In this document: in pieces, positions 1-10,136 of the stretch
Position numbering within the stretch: position 1 is the stretch's first letter
Layout: each line of letters starts with the position of its first letter
Origin: Pyropia haitanensis
Lineage: Eukaryota > Rhodophyta > Bangiophyceae > Bangiales > Bangiaceae
DNA length: 64,000 nt
NCBI GenBank assembly: GCA_008729055.1
Contig: SDUX01000008.1
Location: 3,373,756-3,437,755 of the forward strand
Reading direction: 5' to 3'
Translations under genes and position numbers: made by a program
The notes under the pieces: generated by a model
What the model was told of the DNA's origin: nothing
Databases searched by the model: none
The model's input: the letters and a program-made list of their open reading frames with translations, nothing else

Positions 1-381
1 GCCATCACCTGCGCGACAGCCCGCCTGCCTCAAAGACGGCGGCGGCGGCCAGGACAACGGGCGTGCAGCCCACGAGGGCCCCCCTGCCGTCCGTATTTGA
101 ACCGCGCTCCTCTCCTCGTGGCGTGGCTGCGTGGACGACGCCCACCTGCCAGCACTTGGTCTCTTACTGAGGGCAGCCCGCGGACCTGCTCTGCCGTCGG
201 CTGCCGCTCCGCACCGCGCTCCGCACCGGCACAACCCCATCTGCACCTCTCCCCGCCTGCTCCACCCGTTCGGCCCCTGTCCCGCCGCTCCTGACCTGTG
301 TTGCCCCACCGCCCCCCCCCCCCTCCCTTTCATCTTTCTCCCACACACCCTCCCGGCGGTCCCCCCCCCCCCCCCGCCACC
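1..381. other. 5' flank of PCNA
   Basis: No supported gene lies here. The last 90 bases are pyrimidine-rich with C runs and lead directly into the PCNA start codon, so this is probably promoter and 5' leader. Pyrimidine-rich leaders also precede the start codons near 10137, 31170 and 58792. Confidence 0.5.
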
Positions 382-1511
382 ATGTTTGAAGCGCGCATGG
401 CGCAGGCGACGGTCCTCAAAAAGGTCCTCGAAGCGGTCAAGGACATGGTCAACGAGGCCAACTTTGACTGCTCCGAGGAGGGCATCTGCCTGCAGGCCAT
501 GGACGTTGCGCACGTGTCGCTCGTCAACGTGCTCCTCCGCGGCCAAGGCTTTGAGATGTTCCGGTGTGACCGGAACCTGGCGCTGGGCATCCACCTGGCG
601 AGCCTGTCCAAGGTGCTCAACTGCGCGGGCAAGGACGACGCGGTGACGGTCAAGGCCGAGGACGAGGGCGCCGACACCGCCGAGTTCATGTTTGAGTCTG
701 CCAAGGGCGACCGCATCACGACGTTTGAGCTGACGCTCATGGACATTGACTCGGAGCACCTGGGCGTGCCAGAGGACACCACGTACACGGCGGTGATCAA
801 GATGCCCAGCACTGAGTTCCGGCGCATCATCTCGGACCTGAGCACCATTGGCGACACGGTCACGATTGGTACGTTGCAGCGGGGATGGGGGGCGGGGGGG
901 GGGGGGAGGGGGGTGCGTCCGCGGGTGGGGGTGGGGGGGGCGTGAGGGTCGGCCCAGCCGCTGCGGCTGCTGCGTGTCGGTTGGGTCTCTGCTTCGTGGG
1001 CGGCTGTGCGTGGTGCGGCCAGCCTGCCCTCGTTGGGAGGCCTGGCCTGCATGGGCGGTGTGTGCTCGGTCGCGCGGGCAGTGTTTCTGACGCCTTTTCT
1101 TCCGGCGACCTGTTGGCCCATTTGCGCTGCCGTCCTGGCCTCTGGTGATCTCTTCCCCCTCTCCCCTCTGCCCTCTCCCCCTCTCTTGTTCCGCTTCCCG
1201 CAGAGGTGAGCAAAGATGGCGCCTCCTTCCAGGTCGCCGGCGACATTGGCAAAGGCAACCTGTGCATCCAGTCCAACACGTCGGCGGACAAGCCCAGCGA
1301 GCGGGTGGAGATCACGATGGAGGAGCCGACCAAGCAGACCTACGCGATGCGCTACCTGACGTTCTTCACCAAGGCCGCGCCGCTGTCGGACACGGTCACC
1401 ATCTCGTTGTCGCCAGACGTGCCGCTCGTCGTTGAGTTCAACATTGGGGAGGAGGTCGGCTTTGTCAAGTACTACCTCGCGCCAAAGATCACCGAGGGGG
1501 ACTTGGAGTGA
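382..1511 (+). CDS. PCNA: PCNA, DNA polymerase sliding clamp (2 exons)
   Basis: Proliferating cell nuclear antigen, the homotrimeric clamp that tethers replicative polymerases and repair factors to DNA in the nucleus. Exons are 382-868 and 1204-1511, joined by a 335-base intron with a GT donor at 869 and an AG acceptor ending at 1203, in phase 1. The product is 264 residues (family about 261). It starts [14 protein letters not shown] and contains the family segments [18 protein letters not shown], the exon junction [15 protein letters not shown], and the C-terminal VKYYLAPKI block. The start has an ideal context (gccaccATG). Both clamp domains are present, with the intron between them near residue 163. 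A T-rich 3' region follows the TGA. Without the intron the second domain would be out of frame, which supports the splice call. Confidence 0.97.
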
Positions 1512-2573
1512 GGCGGACGGTGGTGGTGGGTGGGGTCACGGCGCTGCGGTGCGCATTCCTTGCCCCCCCCTCCCTCATCCTCTCTCCCTTCCACTCTGTT
1601 TTTTTTGGGTTGTTGCTCTCTGATTGTTGTTTTTTTTCGCCTTGCTGCTATGACTGCCGTGGTGTGTGTTGCTTCCTCTCGCTCGTTGGGTGTACAAAAT
1701 GGTTGCTGCTCCAAGTTTCCCCACTCGTCTTTTTCCTGACCGGCTCCATCAGTACGACGGCGGGCGACCATGGACGACGACCCACCTAGCCGCTGCCTGT
1801 GCGGGCCGCCGGTGTAGCCGCCGCCGCCGCCGCGGGTGCCCTGTTGTTGAGAGACTACAGCAGTCGGCCGGCGGCGGCGCCGCTGCCGCTCGTGCCGCGC
1901 TACCTACGGCGCCCCCACTCGCCGCGGCAACGGCCACGGAGACCCTGCACGGCGCGCCCGTCCGCGGCCGCCGGGCCGCAGCGGCGGACCCCGTGAACCC
2001 GACGACGCTGTGACGCGACGGGTACCGCCGCGTGCGGCAGTGCTGTGGGCGTTGCTGGTGCGGGTACTGTTCCGCGGGGGTACGCCCGCGTCCCACGCGC
2101 GCGTGGAAAGGGACCCTCTGCTGGGAGGGTGGCGGAGGCAGAGGTGAGACGGTGGCGGCGAACGGGCCGGGCGCGCCGACCCGGCGGCGCGCCCACCCAC
2201 GCACCCGGCGGCAATGACAGGCAGGTGCATGTACACGGGCGCCGTCCAAACACGACGGGCGCACACAGCGACACGGCCGGGCCGCGCCCGCGCCGATCAG
2301 CCCGACAAACCCCATCCACGCTGGCGGCCACGGCCCCGCCCCCGCGAGCGGACGGCCCTGACCGGGCGGCCGCCCCCGACCCCCGTCCTAGTCCGCCCCC
2401 CCCCCGCCCACGCCCGCCACGCCCCCGCCGTTCCGAAAGCCCGCGGGCGGCGGCGCGGCCCAACACCCAGTCCCAAGCCTAGAGGGACCCTCCCCTCTAC
2501 CACCCCCAACCCCAACCCCCCCCACCCCCCCCCCCCCCCCTCCCCCCCCGCGACCGCCGCTCTCCTCACCCTC
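1512..2573. other. Convergent intergenic region, PCNA/GH16
   Basis: This holds the T-rich PCNA 3' region (about 1590-1740, with TTG/TTTT clusters) and then very GC-rich DNA with C runs near 2521-2550, next to the 3' end of the GH16 gene on the other strand. The open frames across 1749-2466 have biased, mutually overlapping composition and no recognisable domain. I see no gene. Confidence 0.5.
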
Positions 2574-3605
2574 TCACAGGGGCGTCTTGGTCCACGCCCG
2601 CACATAGTCGATAGCAAACTCGCTGGGCAGCTCCGCCGGGTCCGGCAGGCCAAACCAGTTGGGCCCGTCCATCGTCTCCGAGTCAAAGTTCATAAACAGC
2701 GGCTGGTGCCAGTACTTGTTGGGCAGCGACCGCACCGGCCGGCCGTCGACGACCCACGTGATGGTCTCGGGCGTCCAGTCGAGGCCAAACACGTGGTAGT
2801 CGTCGCACAGCGCGCAGTCATTCTTCCACACCGCCGGGTGGCTCCGCGGCTTTTTGTTTTCGTCCAGCCCAATGTCGCGGGTGGGCATCCGGAACACGTG
2901 CGCGTTCATGTGGTACGTGCACTCGTGGCCGCGCGCGCGGGCCAGCTCAAACACGTCAATCTCCGTCCACATGTCCCGCGTGTTGTGGGAGAACCAAAAC
3001 GACGACGACGCGGCCGAGGCCATCGGCTTGGCGCGGCACTCAAAGTACCCGTACAGCACCGGCCGCTTGGACCGCACAAACGCGGTCGTGAACCGCTCGT
3101 ACCCGTCGGGCCAGTCGATCGCGCACTGGCCATCGTCCTCGCAGCACGCGGTCAGGATGAGCTGCGACCGCTGCACGCGCACGTTTTTCGGGTGAAACAG
3201 GCCGGGCTTGCGGCCCTTCCAGCCCGGGTTGTGGTCGTGCCACTTGGTCGCGTCCAACGCCGTCCCGTTCCACTCGTCCCACACGTGGGGGATGGGCGTC
3301 CACGCGTACCGGTCGACGGCGGGGTGGACGGGGCGCACGGTCGGGTCCGCGTTCACCCCGTCCGTTGCGAGCGTGTCGGCCGCGTCGTGCGCGTCACAGT
3401 GGCCGTCGCCGTCGGCGTCGCCGTGCTTGGCCGACGCCGTCCCGTCGGCGGCGGCGTGACCGGCGTCCGACGACGACGACGATGACGAGGAGCTCGACGA
3501 CGACGAGCTGTGGTGGCCGCCGCCGCCATGCGCGGCGTGGTCGTGGCCGTCGTGGTCGCCGCCGCCGCCAAAGAGCTTGGCCTTGAGCCGGTCGCGGAGG
3601 CCCAT
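2574..3605 (-). CDS. Glycoside hydrolase family 16 enzyme
   Basis: A 343-residue GH16 hydrolase or transglycosylase, probably acting on a cell-wall galactan or beta-glucan. The jelly-roll core spans about residues 100-340. The catalytic signature is EIDVFE at 215-220, the ExDxxE form with nucleophile E215, helper D217 and acid/base E220. This form is shared by agarases, porphyranases, carrageenases and laminarinases and differs from the ExDxE form of xyloglucan enzymes and lichenases. The C-terminus (FAIDYVRAW) is the usual final strand. The N-terminus (1-90) is unusual: a His/Gly-rich stretch, a run of 14 Ser (33-46), and DADGDGHCD (63-71), which matches the DxDxDGxxD calcium loop of thrombospondin type-3 or EF-hand-like repeats. 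No signal peptide is visible from the chosen ATG. A good acceptor (cttccccag) about 35 bases upstream allows an upstream exon that could supply one. Substrate is not decidable from sequence. Confidence 0.9.
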   Translation of the reverse strand: MGLRDRLKAKLFGGGGDHDGHDHAAHGGGGHHSSSSSSSSSSSSSSDAGHAAADGTASAKHGDADGDGHCDAHDAADTLATDGVNADPTVRPVHPAVDRYAWTPIPHVWDEWNGTALDATKWHDHNPGWKGRKPGLFHPKNVRVQRSQLILTACCEDDGQCAIDWPDGYERFTTAFVRSKRPVLYGYFECRAKPMASAASSSFWFSHNTRDMWTEIDVFELARARGHECTYHMNAHVFRMPTRDIGLDENKKPRSHPAVWKNDCALCDDYHVFGLDWTPETITWVVDGRPVRSLPNKYWHQPLFMNFDSETMDGPNWFGLPDPAELPSEFAIDYVRAWTKTPL

Positions 3606-5240
3606 CGTGGCGGCACGCACGCCCCGGTAGAGAACACTGGGGAAGAGGGGTGCGGGCGGGGGGAAAGGGGGAAACGGGGGGGAGCCTCCTGTGCGCAAGA
3701 GCAGGCGGGATGAAGGGGCACGCGCCACAGCCGTGCTCGCAGGGCGGGGGTGGGTGACGAGGGGAGACCAGACCACCGTCGTAGACGCTGCCGGGTGCCC
3801 CGTCCGTGCAGGGACGCCCACACCCACCCACCAAGAGGCAAGACGAGTAGGGGGGGGGGGGGGCACGCCCCTGCGTCGTGCGCGCACCCGCACGGCCCAC
3901 GACAGGCGGCGCGGCGGGCCGGGAGCGGCCGCCGTTAGGGAGCTGTCGCCGTCAGGGGGCGGCGCGGCGGCTGTGCACCCAAACGTCCCGCGGGCGCGGC
4001 CCCAACCGCCCGCCCCCCTCACCCCCCCCCCGTGGCGCGCACGCCAGGCGCACACCCGCGGCGGCGCGCACGCACCAACCCCGCGAGGGCCGGTCGGTGC
4101 CCCCCCCTCCCAACGGTCGGCGCGGGGTAGGGGGTGGCAACGTTGGCGCGGGGTAGGGGGTGGCAACGTCGGCGCGGGGTAGGGGGTGGCAACGTCGGCG
4201 CGGGATGACCATGCGCGGCAGGGGGGGGGGGGGGGCGCCGTGGCGGCCGCCCGTTGTCCTGCGCGGGGAGGGGGGGGGGGGGGGGGGACCGCGGCGGAGC
4301 TTTCAGTCGGTGCCATTCCCGGTGGATGCCACCACAGCGGCGGGAAGACAAGGCGGCGGGCGAGGGGGGGGGGGGGGGGGGGGGGGGGCCACTGCAGGCG
4401 CCACCCGCCGGGATGATCCTCGTAGATCGGCCCTACCCCCCTCTCTGTCCAAGGTGGGGGGGGGGGGGGGGGAGGGGCCGTGTCCGTTGGGGCTCTCTGC
4501 CGGGCGGCCGGCGCCGCGACGCCGGTCCGACCCACACCGCCCGCGCGGCGCGCGGCGCGGGCGACTGGGGCGCGGCGGCGGCCGCGCGGGGCGGGCCGTG
4601 GCACGCGCGCGGCCGGCGCTCCCGCGACGGCCGCCGCTGCCGGCGGCAGCCAGCGGCGGCCACCCCCAGTGCCCGTCGCTTTGGACGCGCCCTCCTTGTC
4701 TGGGGGGGGGGGAGGGGTGGAAGGGGGGGGGGGGGGGGGGGGCGCCCGTGTCCGTCCCGTCGCGCCCGCCGCCGCGGTGGTGCGCCGCCGCCCGCCGCGC
4801 GCCGCCGACCCGCCGCCGCCGCGCGGCGCGGCGTGGACCGTACGGTTGGCCACCGCGCCGTGCGGGCGCGGCGGTGGCCACGCGCAGCTGCCGCACCGCC
4901 GTCGCCGCCCCGGCGGGCGGCCGCGGCGGCGGTCTCGCCGCGTGGCCGGCCGGCGCTCGCGCCCGTGTGCGCCACGGGCGCGGCGGGCCGAGTGGGCACA
5001 CGCCGGCAGGGGGGGGGGGGGGGGGGGGGGGAGGGGCGCGGCGGTGGACGGGTCCCCGCCGGTCGCCGACGGTAGCGCCGGTCCGTGGCCGCCGCGGGTC
5101 GGCTGACGGCGTGCTGCTCGCAGAGTTGGGGGGGGGGGGGGGGACGACGGCGGAGCGCGCTCGCCGCGGCGGGGCGCCTCGCCGACGGCGGGCAGCTGGT
5201 TGCCGCCGGGGGTGGGGCGGCGGCTAGGGCCACGGCGGCC

Positions 5241-5276
<36 letters not shown>

Positions 5277-5619
5277 GGCGCGTGGCGGAGCTGCGCGTCG
5301 GCGTGCGGCAGCGCCGGCGGTCCCGGCGGGCGGCGCTCATGGCGGTTGCGAGCCGACGTGCCCGCGGGCGGGCGCGTGGAGAGGCGGAGAAACGAAAAAA
5401 AAAAATCCCATGGACAGCGTCCTCCCCTGTTGGACAGTTTGGGGGGGGGGGGGGGGGCAGCGCAGGCCTGACGGCCACGCCGCCCGCGGCGGCCCGCACC
5501 GCAACGACGCCCGCGGGCCGCGACGCTCACGCCGCCGGCCTGGAAAGTGGAGCGGGCGCACGCGCTGGCGCGGGAAACCGGGAGCGGAGGGTGGGGAGGG
5601 AGGGGAAGAGAGGCGTGCC
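3606..5619. other. Intergenic region rich in long G runs
   Basis: Between the divergent-side flank of the GH16 gene and the 3' end of the kinase. It holds many G runs of 10-23 bases on the + strand (for example near 4220, 4270, 4365, 4455, 4690, 5010, 5130 and 5440) and a 26-bp tandem repeat at 4115-4204. The long frames here are composition artefacts. G-rich enough for G-quadruplexes. I see no gene. Confidence 0.5.
4115..4204. repeat. 26-bp tandem repeat, about 3.5 copies
   Basis: The unit contains GGCGCGGGGTAGGGGGTGGC followed by AACGT. It repeats head to tail starting near 4118, 4144, 4170 and, partially, 4196, with almost no divergence, which indicates recent expansion. Confidence 0.85.
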
Positions 5620-7395
5620 TCACGAGCGGCTGGCGTCTGGCGTGGCGTCGGACAAATGGCTCGTCAGCAGGGACTCGGTGATGCCCGTGACCCCGTCCAG
5701 CATGTCGAGCGACTCGCAAATGCCCGCCACCCAGCCCAGCGGGTCCCCACCGTCGTCCGCCGCCCGCACCGCCGGGCGCGGCGTCGGGTCGCGCCGCCGT
5801 GCCGCCGCCGCCGCCACCGCCGCCTCGACGCTGGCAAACAGGTCGAGCGTCTCGGCGGTGGCCGTGACGCTGCCGCGCCGGCCCGCCCCGTCCGCGTCGT
5901 GCACCACAGGGAGCGACGCGGGGCCACGGCCCACCGCCGGCGCCGCCGCCGGCGCCGTCCGTTGTAGCGGCCTCGTCGCCGAGTGGGGGAGGTGGGGGAC
6001 GCCGCCGCCACGCGGCGCCGCCGCCGCGTGTGCCGGCGCGTCCGCGCGGAGGTCGGCGGGCATCCGCGGCGGCGGCCCGGGCGCGCCGCCGCCCAGCCGC
6101 CAGCCGCCGACGCCGAGGGCGACGCCCCCAAACGGCCACGGGCCGTCGGGCACCTCGGCGGGCAAGCCCAGGGCGGCGGCGGCGCCGGCGGCGGCGGCGC
6201 CGGCGGCGGGGGCACCCGTGCAGCTGCCGCCGCCGTCCACGGCGGCGCGCCACGCTCGTCGCCGCGGCGGTGGCGCCCACCGGCCGTCCATCGGCATCGC
6301 CGCGGGGACGGGAGCACCCCAACCACCACCGTTCCCCCGCTCCCGCACTGACGGCGAGGTGCTCAAAACGCGGTCGGCGCCCAGCACGTGGTACTGGTCA
6401 AGCAACGCCGCGTGCACCTGCCACGCGGTCGGTCGGTCGGCCGGGTCTGCCGCCAGCAGTGCCGTCACGAGGCGCACCACGCCGGGCAGCGAGCCGACGA
6501 GGCCAAACAGCCCGCCGGGATCAACCTCCTCGGCGGGGGGCCACACGGGCGCCAGGCCCGCCACGTCGGCCGCTGTCAACGGCTGGGAGGAGCGGCGGGA
6601 GCCGAGCAGGCGATGGGCCAGCTCGCCCGGCACGAGCAACAGGAACAAAACCACCCCCAGCGCGTACAGGTCTTGGGCTCGGCCCGCCGCCGAAAGAGCA
6701 GCGGGGGCGCAACACTCGGGGGCGATAAAGCCCGGCGTGAAGCCACGGGTGGGGCGGCCCTCGGCCTCGTTGACGGCGACGCCTAGATCGCCCAGCTTGA
6801 TCGTCACCCCTGGCGGCAGCACCACCGCCGATGTGGCATCGTCGACCTGCGCGGGCCCAGAGAGGAAGATGTTGGCGGGCTTGACATCCCCGTGGACGAC
6901 GCCATGGTCGTGCATGTACGTCAGCGCTGCGGTCAGTTGCAGGGCCACGTCCAGGAAGCTGGCCGCTGACAGCGGCAGACGCCAATACCCCACCAGGGAG
7001 AACACGTCGGCCAGGGAGCCGCCCGCCATCTCCTCGACAAACATGATGTGGGAGCCCTCTTCCGCAAGGTACTCGTACGCAAGGTAGGTTAGAATGCCCG
7101 GGTGACGCAGGCATGGGAGGAGCCGCAGTTCATTGTCCAGGCACTCCCGCGCAAAGCCGAGGCCGTCGGCATCGTCATGCGTGGCGGTGGCGGCCGCGCC
7201 CACCGCGGCGCGGACCACCTTGGCCGCCGCGGGGCGATTGTAGTAGGTGGCCGAGTAGACGGTGGCAAAACCCCCGACGCCCAGCGGCGGCTCACGCATG
7301 CCGTTGTGGAGCACAAAGCGGGTAGCGGCGGAGGGGGCGGACAAGGATCGGCCGTGCGGCAGCGCGCCCGAGCGGGCGGCGGGGGGCGCCGACAT
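5620..7395 (-). CDS. Non-RD Ser/Thr protein kinase
   Basis: A 591-residue intronless protein kinase. The kinase domain covers about residues 28-330. Visible elements are the glycine loop LGVGGFATVY (38-47), the VAIK-type lysine in AAAKVV (K59), the catalytic loop VVHGDVKPANIF (167-177) with the catalytic Asp (D170), Lys (K172) and Asn (N175), a DLG magnesium motif (203-205) in place of DFG, and the APE motif (225-227). The Arg of HRD is Gly, so this is a non-RD kinase that should not need activation-loop phosphorylation in the classical way. The C-terminal 250 residues are Ala/Gly/Pro-rich with no recognised domain. Catalytic residues are all present, so it is probably active. The kinase subfamily and substrate are not recognisable. 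The start at 7395 gives a short N-terminus before the glycine loop and is well supported. Confidence 0.9.
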   Translation of the reverse strand: MSAPPAARSGALPHGRSLSAPSAATRFVLHNGMREPPLGVGGFATVYSATYYNRPAAAKVVRAAVGAAATATHDDADGLGFARECLDNELRLLPCLRHPGILTYLAYEYLAEEGSHIMFVEEMAGGSLADVFSLVGYWRLPLSAASFLDVALQLTAALTYMHDHGVVHGDVKPANIFLSGPAQVDDATSAVVLPPGVTIKLGDLGVAVNEAEGRPTRGFTPGFIAPECCAPAALSAAGRAQDLYALGVVLFLLLVPGELAHRLLGSRRSSQPLTAADVAGLAPVWPPAEEVDPGGLFGLVGSLPGVVRLVTALLAADPADRPTAWQVHAALLDQYHVLGADRVLSTSPSVRERGNGGGWGAPVPAAMPMDGRWAPPPRRRAWRAAVDGGGSCTGAPAAGAAAAGAAAALGLPAEVPDGPWPFGGVALGVGGWRLGGGAPGPPPRMPADLRADAPAHAAAAPRGGGVPHLPHSATRPLQRTAPAAAPAVGRGPASLPVVHDADGAGRRGSVTATAETLDLFASVEAAVAAAAARRRDPTPRPAVRAADDGGDPLGWVAGICESLDMLDGVTGITESLLTSHLSDATPDASRS

Positions 7396-10136
7396 CCCCG
7401 TGACAGCGACTTGCTCCCGCGAGCCGACTCACGGGGGGAGAATTGGGGCGTGGGGACGAAGCAGGCACGACGCCGTTGTGCTGCGCCGACCGATGGCCGA
7501 GCAGAGGAGCATTGATCCCGTGCGCTGATGACCACGAAGACGGTGTCGAGCCGCAAGATCCGGTCAACAGCAGCGGGCAACCAAACCCTTGGCTGCCCGC
7601 CCTCCCTCGCAATTCACCAGCTGGCGGAGCCTCTGCAAAGCCCGAGACGCCATTGCTGTACACCTGCACGATCTGGCCACCTCAGCAAGCAGAAGGCTAC
7701 GCATCTCCCTGTTTCTTGCGTTTCTGGCTCTTGCCTGTGGTCCAATGAGATGGGCTACCCGCTTGTCAGCATCAACGGCTGCAGCCTCTCGTGGACTGTC
7801 GGGTGGTTGACCTCGACTGTCAGAAGACGATCCGGCAGGAGCCCGGCGGACTTGATCGATCCAGTACAGCTGGACTGGACTGCTTTCCGCATGGTTGGCA
7901 AAAAGCATGCACTTTATCAGTCGCCTTTGACTCACAGCAAGGAAGGCCATGGCGGCCGCCGCCACCGCCCCCGCCTCCCACACCGCCGCCACTGATGCGC
8001 GCAGCACCGCCGACAGCACCCCCACCGGCGCCGCCTGCGCCGCTGCCGCCGCCCCCGCCGCCGACCGGTGCCGCCGGGGGATGGCGGCCAGCGCTGTGCC
8101 GTATAAACCGTCTCAAGCTCTCGTTGCGATTTTCGTTGTGAACAGGGCCCGCAAGTAAGATTGTCATTGAGAATTCTAAGGATAGAGTACCCACTCTGTG
8201 TAGTTCTTGCGATAAGTGCTGAATGATTAAAGAAACGGCCGGTTCCAGAGTTTGATCAATCATGTATTTATGAATCTGTGCATCAATGAAAATTGCGTAC
8301 AGTAAGCTACTGTCAACCTGACGTATACCCGGCTTCGTGCATCCTGGTGGACTCTCCCGGATGACTGCGAGAATTAAATGTGTTCACAGTGTGCAGGCCT
8401 TCTTCGTCTCGTAGGGGGCAACAGACGCGCGTTCCAGTCTCTTTGCACACAATACAGCCTCTGCGCTTGCGCAAGCTTCCATATGAGCACCAGTGTCGTC
8501 TCTTGCCGGGTAGTGCCCCTTACGCTGGAACGACGACGCACAGAGAGGGATGTAGTCCCACGGCGTGAGCAGAGAACTGAGTCGAAAGTCAACTGCAAAA
8601 GGTACTCTGTCGTCGGGAGCATGTAACGGGTGGGAAGCTTCTCGCGAGCATGCCAAGACCGCGAGGGGACCCCTTCAGACCGGAAGTGGTCGAAACACGG
8701 TCAAGATGCATGGGAAGAAGATACAGCCGGAGGAAAAGAAAAAACTAGTAGAGGATTGCGCACGCTGCGGGTCGTGGAGAGAGAAGGGCGTGGCAAACGC
8801 CTGGCAGTCAACGGCGGTGGGGTGCACAGCGAGCGTGGCGCGCGGCTATATTCTCGCAGAGGTGCCCCGTCCACGGCCGCGCCGACCCGGAGCTGACGCC
8901 CCGTTTCTCTCCGTGGCACCAGCCATCAGGGCCAGCGCGTTGTGGTCACGTGGCAGGGGGCCGGACCGTCGCGGAGCGGCGTGACAGGGACCCACCTGTA
9001 CGAGGAATTCGGTGCCAGCGGACACACTGGGCAGACAAGGAGAAAACGCGGGTCGAAAAGGGGTCGCCCACCGGACCGCCGGCGCTCGCGCCGGCCAATC
9101 CCGTTCGGGCTGATAGTCTCGGCCGGGCCGTCCAAACGGTATCCTACGTCCTGGGGGGGGCCAACCCGCCTTCGAGCGGGGACCGCGCCGCCGCATTCAC
9201 AGGCGAACCCGTTTCGGTGACGGGATTTGTGACTTGTCTCTGGGTGGCGTCTCAGACCGTCGCTGGACTCCATGAACGATCCTGACACGGGACCCCGCCG
9301 CCCCCCCTGCGGGAGCAACCAGGGGGGGGGGGGGGAGGGTGGGTCACGGTGCGAGGAACCAGGCGGTGCCACGAACGGAGAGTGCGCCTTGCTGGCCAAT
9401 GAGGCGTGGGCAGCGAAGGATGGTCGGCGTGCGCTGTGCTGCTGCCACAGCGCGCCGTCGGCGGCATCCAACCAAGCTGCGTGTGCTGGACCGGCGCACG
9501 GGCGGGAATTAGCATGCGGCCGGTGAAGGAACCTCGGTGACGCATCCGCCTTCCACCGGTGCTCGTCGGCGTCGGCGGGGGTGTGTTGTGTGCGGGAGTC
9601 TGGCCACACCCCGGCCGCCCTACGGTGGTGCCACAGCGGGCGCGTTGGGGAAAGGAAGGGTATCGAGGACGGCTGTAGCACGGAGGAGGGCTTGTCCCCG
9701 TGTGGCCCGCGGTTAGCGGCCGCCGCTGCCGCCCCCCCCCTCCCTCTTGGCGCCTTGTGCTCTTGGCCCAGCACCTACCTGCGCACGTCCTCGCCCCAGC
9801 ACACGCGGGGATCCGCTGCGGGCCGCCGCTCCATCGGGCTTCCATCCGAAAGGGTGTGACGCGCAGTGGGACGGTCGTGGGAGACGCCCGGCGCCGACTC
9901 TGGTGAAAGCGCACCGCGGCAACGGTGCAGCGGTTGACGCCGGTGGTGGTGGGAGCCGCGCTTCTTCGATTCCGCCTCTGCTTCACCTTTCCCCACCTCT
10001 TTGAAGCGCCTTTGACCCCTGCGGCATTCCCCCCGTCGAGAGCACCTGTCCCTTCCCCCTTGCGCCGTCCTCCTTCGTTGTTGCTCATCCCACAACCTTC
10101 GCTCCCCCCCCTTTCCCCCTTTTCCCCCCTTTCCCC
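7396..10136. other. Long intergenic region, kinase to protease
   Basis: No supported gene. 7400-8100 is GC-rich with a proline-coding-like tract near 7960-8080. 8150-8700 is notably more AT-rich, with TATTTATGAAT-type sequence at about 8265. 8800-9900 returns to high GC. CCAAT motifs occur near 7742 and 9396. The last 60 bases before 10137 are almost entirely pyrimidine and probably form the 5' leader of the protease gene. Confidence 0.45.

Noticed and set aside
4433..6322. Very long - strand open frame rich in Arg/Pro/Ala
   Set aside because: It is a GC-composition artefact that overlaps the verified kinase gene in another frame.
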